NCBI GenBank assembly: GCA_041393535.1
Contig: JAWKJY010000010.1
Location: 66,961 to 130,960, forward strand
DNA: 64,000 nucleotides
Direction: 5' to 3'
Origin: JAWKJY01 sp041393535
Lineage (GTDB): Bacteria > Actinomycetota > Thermoleophilia > Gaiellales > Gaiellaceae
Made by a program: the position numbers and the translations under genes. Each line of letters opens with the position of its first letter. Position 1 is the stretch's first letter. A model generated the notes under the pieces. It saw nothing but the letters and a program-made list of their open reading frames with translations, had not been told where the DNA came from and ran no database searches. Shown one piece after another: positions 10,118 to 18,048 of the stretch.

Positions 10118-10806
10118 CGATCCCGCCTCCCGAGCGCGGTGGCCGGGGCCGGGCCTCGGTCGCCGCGCGCGCCCCGACGTCCACGCGGGCGGCGCCGGGC
10201 GCCGCGCGCTCGAGCGCGCGTGCCAGGTCGGGCGCCGCCTCGGCCGCGAGCGCGGCTGCCTCGCCCGGCTCGACGAGGACGCGCGCGTCGAGCACGCCGG
10301 CGACGAGCTCCAGGCGGATCTCGATCGGGCCGAGGGTCGGCGAGTGGAGGACGAGCCGCGCGGTCGCCCCTCCGCCGCGCCGCCCGTGCCGCTCTCGTCC
10401 GCGTCGACCTCGACGGTGGCGGCACGGCCCTCCGGCAGCGGCAGCGCCCGCCCGCGAGCGCGAGCGCGGCCCGGAGCAGGTCGCCGTCGCCCCGGAGCGC
10501 GAGCGCCGAGGCGAGCTGGGCGGCGACCGCCTCGTCGTCGCCCGCCGCGGCCTCCCGGCGGATCCGAAGGACGACGCGGCCGGCGTCGGCGCCGTCGACC
10601 ACGAGCGGCAGGCGCATCCCGGGCTGCAGGCCGGCGGGCAGCTCGGCGCGCACGAGCGCGCCCGCGAGCGCGAGCAGGCCGCGGCCGCCGTTGGCCGGCG
10701 AGGCGACCACGCGCGCGACGACCTCCGCGCCGAGGCGCAGGAGCAGCCCGTCCTCGACCACGACGGAGGCGCCGGCCGGGGGCGCGACAACCTGCGGGAC
10801 GGGCAC
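10104..10806 (-). pseudogene. Second FliK-like (Flg_hook C-terminal domain) protein, reading frame broken twice
   Basis: Three frames must be joined. The N-terminal part (VVVEDGLLLRLGAEVVARVV...) reads to about 10455. A middle part (ALPLPEGRAATVEVDADE) lies in another frame. The C-terminal part from about 10375 reads ATARLVLHSPTLGPIEIRLELVA, which is the FliK/Flg_hook signature (LxPxxLGxIxIxL). Both breaks fall in G-rich runs (about 10450 and 10370), which suggests sequencing indels. The start is unresolved: GTG 10806 is a conservative choice, and a TTG just upstream is possible. With the overlapping FlhB-C-like gene it forms a two-gene module seen beside flagellar loci in other Gram-positives. 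Confidence 0.6.
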
Positions 10807-10825
10807 GGGCGCGATGGGCTGCAGC

Positions 10826-10852
10826 TCAACTCCTCTCGTCCCCGGCCGACTA
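10826..10852 (+). promoter_or_regulatory. Sigma-28-type promoter of flgF
   Basis: -35 TCAACTCC (10826-10833), 11-nt spacer, -10 GCCGACTA (10845-10852), 37 nt before the flgF ATG. It fits the motif shared by 18 sites in this window and is close to the known FliA layout TAAAGTTT-N11-GCCGATAA. Confidence 0.7.
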
Positions 10853-10889
10853 CGCGGGCCGAGGGATCGTCGTCCCCTCTCATCGACCA

Positions 10890-11621
10890 ATGGAACGCGG
10901 TCTGTACATCGCAGCCACGGGGATGCTCGCCGAGCAGGTCCGCCAGGACCAGATCGCGAACGACCTCGCCAACGTCTCGACCACCGGGTACAAGGGCGAC
11001 CGGGCGGTGCAGGCGAGCTTCGCCGACCTCCTGCTCGCGAACCGGGAGAACGGCGCGACCGTCGGCCCGATCTCGCTCGGCGCCCAGGTCACGGAGATCG
11101 TCACCGATCTCGACCAGGGCCCCCTCCGCGAGACCGGCGAGCCGCTCGACGTCGCGCTCGAGGGCGAGGGCTTCCTCGTCGTCCAGACCCCGAACGGCGT
11201 CCGCTACACGCGCGACGGCCAGCTCGAGGTCGACGCGAACGGCCAGCTGCGGACCGCCACCGGCGGGCACCAGGTGCTCGACCAGAACGGCAACCCGATC
11301 ACGCTGTCCTCCACCGAGGGCGTCGCGATCGGGCCCGACGGGGCGATCACCATCGGCACCACCGCCGTCGGGACGCTCGGCGTCGTCTCGCTGACCGGGG
11401 CACAGAAGGAGGGCGACTCGCTCTTCACGGGCACGGCCGGCGCGCGACCCGAGGCCACGACGCTCCGCCAGGGCTTCCTCGAGGGCTCCGGCGCGGACGC
11501 CGCCCGCTCCATGGTCGACATGATCGTCTCCCTGCGCGCGTACGAAGCGAGCCAGCGCGTGCTGCGGACGATCGACGACACGCTCGGTCGCGCCGTCAAC
11601 GCCGGCTCCACCAGTGCGTAA
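10890..11621 (+). CDS. flgF: Flagellar basal-body rod protein (FlgF/FlgG family)
   Basis: 243-aa rod protein. The N-terminal rod signature (RGLYIAATGM, then IANDLANVSTTGYKGDR) and the C-terminal coiled-coil half (DMIVSLRAYEASQRVLRTIDDTLGRAVN) are both intact. The central part has TPNGVRYTRDGQLEVDANGQL, typical of FlgF/FlgG/FlgE. It is exported by the flagellar type III system to form the rod. The flgF name rests on gene order before a second paralogue; FlgG or a Bacillus FlhO-like role is equally possible. It has its own sigma-28-type promoter. Confidence 0.8.
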   Translation: MERGLYIAATGMLAEQVRQDQIANDLANVSTTGYKGDRAVQASFADLLLANRENGATVGPISLGAQVTEIVTDLDQGPLRETGEPLDVALEGEGFLVVQTPNGVRYTRDGQLEVDANGQLRTATGGHQVLDQNGNPITLSSTEGVAIGPDGAITIGTTAVGTLGVVSLTGAQKEGDSLFTGTAGARPEATTLRQGFLEGSGADAARSMVDMIVSLRAYEASQRVLRTIDDTLGRAVNAGSTSA

Positions 11622-11686
11622 CGGGGCGCGCTCGCCCCTCGCCGCGCGCCACCCGATGGCCGGCGCGAAATCACCCTTTCGGGTCC

Positions 11687-11713
11687 TCAACGGCTCCGGC
11701 GCCCGGTCGATCA
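11687..11713 (+). promoter_or_regulatory. Sigma-28-type promoter of flgG operon
   Basis: -35 TCAACGGC (11687-11694), 11-nt spacer, -10 GTCGATCA (11706-11713), 112 nt upstream of flgG. It likely drives the run flgG-flgJ-flgN-flgK-flgL-fliW-csrA-fliC, within which no other matching promoter was seen. Confidence 0.7.
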
Positions 11714-11825
11714 CCGGACTGGAACCGGGGAGGCACAGGCTGGACTGCATCGAGCAGAGGCCCCCGGGAGCGCCGCCGACTGCGGGCTCCCATCCCCGGA
11801 AGGGACAGGGAAGGACCGACCGCCG

Positions 11826-12542
11826 ATGCTGAACGGACTCTACGCGGCTGCCGCCGGCCTGCAGGCACAGCAGGACCGGCTCGACGCGCTCGCCAACGAC
11901 GTGGCCAACGTCAACACGACGGGCTACAAGCGGGCGCGCCTGTCGTTCCACGACCTCGTCTACCAGGGCACGGGCACCGTCCGCCGGGGCGCGGGCGCCG
12001 CGATCGACCCCGAGGGGCGCTCGTGGCGGCAGGGCGGCCTCCAGGAGACGGGCAATCCCCTCTCGGTCGCGCTCGACGGCCCGGGCTTCTTCCAGGTCCG
12101 CCGCGCCGACGGGACGACCGCGCTGACGCGCGACGGGAGCTTCACGATCGACGCGACCGGCGTGATCGTCACCGGCGGCGGCGAGCGTCTCGAGCCCTCG
12201 ATCACGCTTCCCGCCGGCACCCAGCCGAATGACGTCTCGATCGGGCCCGACGGCGCCGTCACGGTCGCCGGCACGGCCGTCGGGACGATCGAGGTGGTCG
12301 ACGTGCCCGCCCGCGCGGGGCTCGAGGCCGTCGGCGACACGCTCTTCCTCCCCACGACCGCCAGCGGCCAGCCGGTCGCGGCCGCGACGACGATGCGCCA
12401 GGGCTACCTCGAGGGCGCCAACGTCGACATCGGCGAGGCGATGGTGGGCGTGCTCGAGGCGCAGCGCGCGACCGAGATGGTCTCCCGCGCGCTCCGCACG
12501 CAGGACACGCTCCTGGACATCGCCAACGGGATCCGCCGCTGA
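11826..12542 (+). CDS. flgG: Flagellar basal-body rod protein FlgG (family paralogue)
   Basis: 238 aa, homologous to the upstream rod gene over its whole length. It starts NGLYAAAAGLQAQQDRLDALANDVANVNTTGYKRA and ends VGVLEAQRATEMVSRALRTQDTLLDIANGIRR, the paired N/C helices of axial proteins. The middle TALTRDGSFTIDATG matches FlgG. The ATG at 11826 is preceded by AAGGAC-rich sequence. The stop overlaps the next ATG by one base (TGATG). The name is given by family and position, since FlgF and FlgG are hard to tell apart in this group. Confidence 0.8.
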   Translation: MLNGLYAAAAGLQAQQDRLDALANDVANVNTTGYKRARLSFHDLVYQGTGTVRRGAGAAIDPEGRSWRQGGLQETGNPLSVALDGPGFFQVRRADGTTALTRDGSFTIDATGVIVTGGGERLEPSITLPAGTQPNDVSIGPDGAVTVAGTAVGTIEVVDVPARAGLEAVGDTLFLPTTASGQPVAAATTMRQGYLEGANVDIGEAMVGVLEAQRATEMVSRALRTQDTLLDIANGIRR

Positions 12543-12838
12543 TGCTGCCGCCGATCGACACAGCGCAGCTGCCCGCGGACGTCCGCGCCGCCGGCCCCGA
12601 CGCCCGCAAGGCGTACCAGGCCGCGCTCGGGTTCGAGCAGCAGCTCGTCACGAAGCTCGCCGAGCAGCTCGCCGCCACGGCGGCGCCGGAGGAGGACGAG
12701 GACGCGGATGGCGCCTCGGCGACCACGCAGCAGTTCCGGAGCATGCTCCCGGGCGCGCTCGCCGACGGGATCGCCGCGAACGGCGGGCTCGGCCTCGCCC
12801 GCGAGCTGTACCGCTCGCTGCCGGAGGCCCGGTCGTGA
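12542..12838 (+). CDS. flgJ: Rod-binding protein FlgJ (N-terminal scaffold domain only)
   Basis: 98 aa with ARKAYQAALGFEQQLVTKLAEQLAATA at residues 25-50, matching the rod-binding domain of FlgJ (cap/scaffold for rod assembly). The muramidase half of proteobacterial FlgJ is absent. Peptidoglycan cutting may instead come from the transglycosylase at 43.2 kb or the CHAP protein at 19.1 kb. It overlaps flgG by one base and the following flgN by four (GTGA). Confidence 0.82.
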   Translation: MLPPIDTAQLPADVRAAGPDARKAYQAALGFEQQLVTKLAEQLAATAAPEEDEDADGASATTQQFRSMLPGALADGIAANGGLGLARELYRSLPEARS

Positions 12839-13314
12839 CCGTCCTGCTCGAGCACCTCGACCGGCAGATCCTCTCGTCGCAGCGGCTGCTCCAGAGCGTG
12901 CTCGCCCAGAGCGACGCGATCCGCCGCCAGGACGTCGAGGCCCTGCTCGCCCGCATCGGCGACATCCAGACCGAGATGGCGAACCGCGCCCAGCTCGAGC
13001 GCGAGCGCGACCTCCTGCTGACCGACGCCGCCCGCCGGATGGGCGTGGCGCCCGAGACGCTCGACCTCGAGCAGATCCTCGCCACCGTGCCGCCGTCCGA
13101 GGCCGAGCGGGCCCGCGCCAAGAGTGCCGAGCTCCGCGGCCTGATCACCGAGATCGGGCGCGTGCACGGGCAGAACCGCATCCTGATCCGGCAGGAGCTC
13201 CAGTTCCTCGACCACCTCCTCCGGGTGATGTCCGGCTCGCCGCAGGGCGCCTACTCGCGCCTCGGCTTCGATCCGGCGCCGCCCGTGGTCACGACCGTCG
13301 ACGCGAGGGCCTGA
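12835..13314 (+). CDS. flgN: Flagellar export chaperone FlgN
   Basis: 159-aa helical protein: LLEHLDRQILSSQRLLQSVLAQSDAIRRQDVEALLARI, then two more long helices and RILIRQELQFLDHLLRVMSG. This is the FlgN-like fold that chaperones hook-filament junction proteins FlgK and FlgL before export. The two client genes follow directly. The GTG at 12835 lies in a GTGA overlap with flgJ. Confidence 0.85.
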   Translation: MTVLLEHLDRQILSSQRLLQSVLAQSDAIRRQDVEALLARIGDIQTEMANRAQLERERDLLLTDAARRMGVAPETLDLEQILATVPPSEAERARAKSAELRGLITEIGRVHGQNRILIRQELQFLDHLLRVMSGSPQGAYSRLGFDPAPPVVTTVDARA

Positions 13315-13316
13315 CG

Positions 13317-14669
13317 ATGCCGATCTCGACCTTCATGGGGCTCCAGACGACGCTTCGCGGCATCCTCGCCCAGCAGCGCGCCCTGGACGTCACCTCGCAC
13401 AACATCTCGAACGCGAACACCGTCGGCTACACGCGCCAGGAAGCGCAGATGGCGGCGACGGAGTCGTTCACGTACCCGTCGGTCTCGCGCCCGCCGCAGG
13501 CCGGCCAGCTCGGCACGGGCGTCGACATCACCGGCTACCGCCGGATCCGCGACCAGTTCGCGGACATCCAGTTCCGGGCCCAGACGATGCTCAAGGGCAA
13601 CTGGGAGTCCGTGTCGAAGGGCCTCGAGCAGGTCGAGCTCGCGCTCAACGAGCCGTCCGACAACGGCATCAACGCCCTGCTCGGCCGCTACTGGAACGCC
13701 TGGCAGGACGTCGCGAACGCGCCGGAGAACGTCGCCACGCGGCAGGCCCTCGCCCAGGCGGCGTCGAGCCTCGCGCAGGGCTTCCAGAGCGCGCGCAGCC
13801 AGCTCGACACGATCGTCGCGCAGACGGGGCAGAACGTGACGCTCACGCTCGACGACGTGAACGCGCTCGGCGCGCAGATCGCGACCCTGAACGACCAGAT
13901 CGCCCGGGCCCGCATCGTCGGCGACCAGCCGAACGACCTGCTCGACAAGCGCGACCAGCTGATCGACCAGCTCGCGACCTTCGGCAACGTGACGCTCACC
14001 GTCGGCGCGAACGACGTGGTCGACGTGGCGGTCGGGGGCGCGGCGCTCGTGACGGGAAACGTCGCGGCCACGATCGCCGAGCCCGACCTGACCTCCCTCA
14101 CCTCCGGGAAGCTCGCCGGGCTGATCCAGCTTCGGGACACCACGCTGCCGGGCTACGTCACGCAGCTCGACACGATCGCGTCGACGCTGATCACGGCCAC
14201 GAACGCGCAGCACGCGCTCGGCTTCGACCTGACCGGCGCCGCCGGCGGGGCCTTCTTCACCGGCGCCGACTCGTCGACGATCGCCGTCTCGGCGGCGATC
14301 CTCGCCTCCCCCGCCCTGATCGCGGCCTCGTCGAACGGGCAGCCCGGCAACGCGGCCAACGCGCTCGCGCTCGCCGGCATCCGCCAGACGCCGCTGATCG
14401 CCGGCGCGACGATCGACACCGCCTACTCGCAGCTCGTGACGAAGCTCGGCTCGGACGCCCAGGACGCGCGCCGCCAGGTGGAGAACACGACGATCCTCGC
14501 CGACGCGATCGAGGGCCGCCGCCAGTCGGTCTCCGGCGTCTCGCTCGACGAGGAGATGGTGAACATCGTGAAGTTCCAGCGCGCCTACCAGGCCTCCTCG
14601 CGGGCCATGAACGCGATGGACGAGATGATCGAGCTCCTGATCACGCGCACCGGGAGGGTCGGCCTGTGA
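13317..14669 (+). CDS. flgK: Flagellar hook-associated protein 1 FlgK
   Basis: 450 aa. The N-terminus reads TFMGLQTTLRGILAQQRALDVTSHNISNANTVGYTRQ, the FlgK variant of the rod/hook N-helix. The C-terminus VSLDEEMVNIVKFQRAYQASSRAMNAMDEMIELLI is the classic FlgK ending. The central region includes DLLDKRDQLIDQLA. It is short for the family (many are 500-600 aa), so it probably has a reduced outer domain. It is the first junction protein between hook and filament. It starts 3 nt after flgN and overlaps flgL by 4 nt. Confidence 0.93.
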   Translation: MPISTFMGLQTTLRGILAQQRALDVTSHNISNANTVGYTRQEAQMAATESFTYPSVSRPPQAGQLGTGVDITGYRRIRDQFADIQFRAQTMLKGNWESVSKGLEQVELALNEPSDNGINALLGRYWNAWQDVANAPENVATRQALAQAASSLAQGFQSARSQLDTIVAQTGQNVTLTLDDVNALGAQIATLNDQIARARIVGDQPNDLLDKRDQLIDQLATFGNVTLTVGANDVVDVAVGGAALVTGNVAATIAEPDLTSLTSGKLAGLIQLRDTTLPGYVTQLDTIASTLITATNAQHALGFDLTGAAGGAFFTGADSSTIAVSAAILASPALIAASSNGQPGNAANALALAGIRQTPLIAGATIDTAYSQLVTKLGSDAQDARRQVENTTILADAIEGRRQSVSGVSLDEEMVNIVKFQRAYQASSRAMNAMDEMIELLITRTGRVGL

Positions 14670-15559
14670 GCACCCGCATCACCAACTCGATGATGACCCG
14701 GACGCTGCTCTACGACCTGCAGTCGGTCACGGAGCGGCTCGCCCGCACGCAGGAGAAGCTGTCCTCGGGCAAGGAGCTGACGCGTCCCTCGGACGACCCG
14801 TTCAAGACGAGCCGCGCGCTCCAGTTCCGCAGCGAGCTCTCGATCAATCGCCAGTACCAGCGCAACGCGAAGGAGGCCTCCTCCTGGTCGGACGCGACCG
14901 ACACGGCGCTCGCGCAGATCACCGAGTTCGGCCGCCGCGCGCGCGACCTGATCGTCCAGGGCGCGAGCGACTCGGTCGGCCAGAACGCCCGCGACTCGAT
15001 CGCGCAGGAGCTGACGCAGATCGTCGACTCGATCAAGACGCAGGCGAACACGCAGTACGCGGGCCGCTACGTCTTCTCCGGCTCGGCGACGCTCACGCGC
15101 CCGTACGCGCTCGGCCCGTCCGACGCGTACGCCGGCAACGCCGAGGTCGTCAAGGTCGAGGTCGGGCCCGGCGTCCAGGTCGACCTGAACACGGTCGGGC
15201 AGAGCGTCATCGGCGACGGCGCCGGCGGGCTCCTGCGGACGATCCGAGACGCGATCGCCGACCTGCAGGCGGGCAACGGCGCCGACCTGCAGACCGTCGA
15301 CCTGTCGGCGATGGACACGGCGCTCGACACGATCACGAACGCGCGCGCCATCGTCGGCGCCCGCCAGAACCGGCTCGAGAGCGCGGTCAACCGCCTCACC
15401 GAGATCGAGGAGTCGACGTCGAGGCTGCTCTCGGAGACCGAGGACGCCGACATGGCCGAGACCCTCGTCCACTTCTCGATGCAGCAGGCCGTCTACCAGT
15501 CGGCGCTCAAGTCGGGCGCCCAGATCATCCAGCCCTCGCTGATCGACTTCCTCAACTAG
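14666..15559 (+). CDS. flgL: Flagellar hook-associated protein 3 FlgL
   Basis: 297 aa from GTG 14666. The N-terminus RITNSMMTRTLLYDLQSVTERLARTQEKLSSGKELTRPSDDP is diagnostic for FlgL, as is the C-terminus MAETLVHFSMQQAVYQSALKSGAQIIQPSLIDFLN. Its flagellin-like helices form the second junction layer on which filament subunits assemble. It is coupled to flgK by a GTGA overlap and followed after 22 nt by fliW, which has a strong AAGGAGGA site. Confidence 0.93.
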   Translation: MSTRITNSMMTRTLLYDLQSVTERLARTQEKLSSGKELTRPSDDPFKTSRALQFRSELSINRQYQRNAKEASSWSDATDTALAQITEFGRRARDLIVQGASDSVGQNARDSIAQELTQIVDSIKTQANTQYAGRYVFSGSATLTRPYALGPSDAYAGNAEVVKVEVGPGVQVDLNTVGQSVIGDGAGGLLRTIRDAIADLQAGNGADLQTVDLSAMDTALDTITNARAIVGARQNRLESAVNRLTEIEESTSRLLSETEDADMAETLVHFSMQQAVYQSALKSGAQIIQPSLIDFLN

Positions 15560-15581
15560 CCCGTTCAAGGAGGAACAGCAC

Positions 15582-16064
15582 ATGCAGATGGAGAGCACGC
15601 GCTTCGGGACGATCGACGTCGAGGACGACGCCGTGCTGTCGTTCCCCGACGGGCTGATCGGCCTGCCCGGGTCGCGGTACGCGCTGCTCGCGCACACGGA
15701 GGCCTCGCCGTTCTGGTGGCTCCACTCGGTCGACCACGCCGACATCGCCGTCCCCGTCACCAAGCCGTGGCTGTTCTTCCGCGACTACGAGGTGAAGGTG
15801 TCGGACGACGACGCGCGGAAGCTCGACCTGGACGAGCCGGGCGCCGCCGAGATCCTGTGCGTCGTCCGCGCGGCCGAGGAGCTCGAGGATTTCACGGTCA
15901 ACCTCGTCGCCCCGATCGTGCTCAACGCGGCGGCGCGCGTCGGCCGCCAGGTGATCAACGAGATCGCGGGCTACGACGTCCGCCAGCCGCTCTTCGCCGA
16001 GGTCGACCTGACCGGCGTCGAGGCCCACGAGCCGGCCGTGCCCGTCGCGGCGCGCGCGGTCTAG
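15582..16064 (+). CDS. fliW: Flagellar assembly factor FliW
   Basis: 160 aa with the FliW core: RFGTIDVEDDAVLSFPDGLIGLPG, FWWLHSVDHADIAVPVTKPW, then a C-terminal region with TVNLVAPIVLNAAARVGRQVI. FliW binds CsrA and, competitively, flagellin, so it relieves CsrA repression of flagellin translation when filament export is needed. csrA and fliC follow immediately, the typical partner-switch layout. The ribosome site AAGGAGGAA is 8 nt before the ATG. Confidence 0.93.
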   Translation: MQMESTRFGTIDVEDDAVLSFPDGLIGLPGSRYALLAHTEASPFWWLHSVDHADIAVPVTKPWLFFRDYEVKVSDDDARKLDLDEPGAAEILCVVRAAEELEDFTVNLVAPIVLNAAARVGRQVINEIAGYDVRQPLFAEVDLTGVEAHEPAVPVAARAV

Positions 16065-16066
16065 GC

Positions 16067-16318
16067 ATGGGGATGCTGGTCATCACCCGCAAGGCGGGCG
16101 AGCGGATCTGCCTCGGCGACGACGTGACGATCACCGTCCTCGACGTCGTCGGCTCCACCGTCCGCCTCGGCATCGAGGCACCGGCCGAGATCCCCGTCTA
16201 CCGGGCCGAGATCTGGGCCGCCGTCAAGGAAGAGAACCGGGCCGCGGCCCAGGCGAGCATCCGGGACCTCCCCGGCGCCAAGGCGCACGGCCGGCCGAAG
16301 GCCAGGGTCGCCCCCTAG
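16067..16318 (+). CDS. csrA: Carbon storage regulator CsrA (translational repressor)
   Basis: 83 aa with the full CsrA fold: MLVITRKAGERICLGDDVTITVLDVVGSTVRLGIEAPAEIPVYRAEIW, then a basic tail extended compared with the usual ~61-75 aa. CsrA binds GGA-containing hairpins in mRNA leaders. The leader of fliC just downstream contains AAGGAAGGGA around the start region, a plausible target. Either ATG 16067 or ATG 16073 (which gives the usual MLV start) could be used. Confidence 0.92.
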   Translation: MGMLVITRKAGERICLGDDVTITVLDVVGSTVRLGIEAPAEIPVYRAEIWAAVKEENRAAAQASIRDLPGAKAHGRPKARVAP

Positions 16319-16357
16319 GCACGGACGCAGAGAGAACCATCTCCTAAGGAAGGGACA

Positions 16358-17179
16358 ATGTCGCTCAGGATCCAGAACAACATCGAGGCGTTCAACGCCC
16401 ACCGGCAGCTCGAGGGCACGAGCATGAAGATGTCGAAGTCCATGGAGCGCCTGGCGTCCGGCTTCCGGATCAACCGGGCAGCTGACGACGCGGCCGGACT
16501 CGCCATCTCTGAGAAGCTGCGCGCTCAGATCGGGGGCCTCGCGCAGGCCCAGCGGAACTCCCTCGACGCGGTCTCGCTCGTGCAGACGGCGGAGGGCGCG
16601 CTGCAGGAAGTGCACGCGATGCTCGGGCGCATCCGCGACCTGGCCGTCCAGTACAACAACGGCTCGCTGTCGGCGACCGACAAGGCGGCGATCACGGCCG
16701 AGGTCGCGCAGCTCTGCGCGCAGATCTCCTCGATCGGCGCGGACACGAAGTTCAACGGCATCGCGCTCCTCACCGGCGCCGCCGTGATCACCTTCCAGGT
16801 CGGCCACGAGGACGGCCAGACGCTCGCGACGAACGCGATCTCGCTCTTCGGCTCGGGCGCGACCTTCAAGGTCGACTCGGCGATCTTCACCTGGTCGGGC
16901 TCGACGGTCTCGATCTCGCAGGTCGACACGGCGATCCAGAACGTGTCCCAGGTGCGGGCCGAGTTCGGCGCGATCCAGAACCGGCTCCAGTACACGCTCA
17001 ACTCGCTCTCGACCTACCAGGAGAACCTGATGGCCTCCGAGAGCCGGATCCGCGACGTCGACATGGCGTCGGAGATGGTGCAGTTCACGAAGCTCCAGAT
17101 CCTCTCGCAGGCGGGCACGTCGATGCTCTCGCAGGCGAACTCGGCGCCGCAGTCGGTGCTGAGCCTGCTGCAGCGGTAG
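16358..17179 (+). CDS. fliC: Flagellin FliC, copy 1
   Basis: 273 aa with intact D0/D1 ends: SLRIQNNIEAFNAHRQLEGT...MERLASGFRINRAADDAAGLAISEKLR at the N-terminus and ASESRIRDVDMASEMVQFTKLQILSQAGTSMLSQANSAPQSVLSLL at the C-terminus. Almost no surface D2/D3 domain is present, so the filament would be smooth and minimal. An AAGGAAGGGA ribosome site precedes the ATG and could be occluded by CsrA. No sigma-28-like box was found in the 39-nt gap, so it probably relies on read-through from the flgG promoter. A strong terminator follows. Confidence 0.95.
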   Translation: MSLRIQNNIEAFNAHRQLEGTSMKMSKSMERLASGFRINRAADDAAGLAISEKLRAQIGGLAQAQRNSLDAVSLVQTAEGALQEVHAMLGRIRDLAVQYNNGSLSATDKAAITAEVAQLCAQISSIGADTKFNGIALLTGAAVITFQVGHEDGQTLATNAISLFGSGATFKVDSAIFTWSGSTVSISQVDTAIQNVSQVRAEFGAIQNRLQYTLNSLSTYQENLMASESRIRDVDMASEMVQFTKLQILSQAGTSMLSQANSAPQSVLSLLQR

Positions 17180-17245
17180 GGAGCCTTGCTCCGGGGCCCT
17201 GGACCAGCCCCGACGTCACGGGACCCCATCCCCGTGGACTGGTGG

Positions 17246-17269
17246 ACGGGCCGGCGCGAGCCGGCCCGT
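17246..17269 (+). terminator. Intrinsic terminator after fliC copy 1
   Basis: Ten-base-pair GC stem ACGGGCCGGC / GCCGGCCCGT with a 4-nt loop, followed by TCGCGTTCC. It lies between fliC (+) and the convergent hydratase gene (-), so it can serve both strands. The stem core and following TTCGCGT are shared with the terminator of flagellin copy 2. Confidence 0.75.
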
Positions 17270-17291
17270 TCGCGTTCCCGGGAGCGGCCCG

Positions 17292-18002
17292 CTAGGGGAC
17301 GACGGTCACGCGCAGCGCGCCGAGCGGGCCGAGGTCGACCTCCCAGGCGCCCGGCTCGAGCACGAGCGGGTCGCAGAGCGTCCCCGTGGCCACGAGCGCG
17401 CGGCCGCCGCACGCCTCGAGCCAGCCGTCGGGCAGCCAGCGCAGCGACGCCTCGGCGGCCTCGAGGTCGCCCTCCCCCGTCCACAGCGTCTCGCCGTCGC
17501 GGCGGACCGCCGCCGGGACGCGACCGCGCGCCGCCACCGGCTCGCCGAAGACCGCGTGGGCGTGCATGCCGAAGTCGGCCACGGCCTCGGCGAGCGTCAC
17601 CGTCCAGGACGGGCGCAGGCGCGCGTCGACGAGCTCGATGCACGCGCACGGCGTCGCGACCCCGTCCTCGACGAGGAAGCCGAGCTCCGGCTCGAGGCGC
17701 GGCGCGACCAGATGGCGCAGGGACAGCTCGCCGCCGTCCGCGAGCGCCGTGGTGTCGAAGAGCGGCGCCGGGAACGGCCGATCGGTGCCGAACCGGGCCT
17801 GGACGGCCTCGCTCGTCGCACCGAGCTTCCAGCCGACCTGGCGCCCGCCGGCCGCGCGCGTCGCGTCGGCCAGCGCCGCGGCGACGCGCTCCGCGTCCGC
17901 CTGGCCGAGCGCGCCAGCCGCGACGGTCCCCTCCGGCACGGGGCGCGCGGACGCGCGAGCCTGCCAGAGGGCGAGGGCGAGCGGGTCGTCGAGCGCAGCC
18001 AC
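17292..18002 (-). CDS. 2-keto-4-pentenoate hydratase / fumarylacetoacetate hydrolase-family protein
   Basis: 236 aa with GRQVGWKLGATSEAVQARFG (the WKxGxTS-like signature of the MhpD/DmpE hydratases), then LEPELGFLVE (metal-binding E-x-E) and a C-terminal LCDPLVLEPGAWEVDLGPLG. These enzymes hydrate 2-oxopent-4-enoates or decarboxylate 4-oxalocrotonate in aromatic meta-cleavage pathways. No other pathway gene is near, so the substrate is uncertain. GTG start at 18002. It appears to be an unrelated insertion within the motility island. Confidence 0.75.
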   Translation of the reverse strand: MAALDDPLALALWQARASARPVPEGTVAAGALGQADAERVAAALADATRAAGGRQVGWKLGATSEAVQARFGTDRPFPAPLFDTTALADGGELSLRHLVAPRLEPELGFLVEDGVATPCACIELVDARLRPSWTVTLAEAVADFGMHAHAVFGEPVAARGRVPAAVRRDGETLWTGEGDLEAAEASLRWLPDGWLEACGGRALVATGTLCDPLVLEPGAWEVDLGPLGALRVTVVP

Positions 18003-18048
18003 GCCCGAACGCTAGACGATCGCGCCCGCCGGAGCGGAGGCCGCGACC

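Noticed and set aside
11614..11832. Small plus-strand frame between flgF and flgG
   Set aside because: It runs through the flgG promoter and leader, has no motif, and its start lies inside the flgF end.
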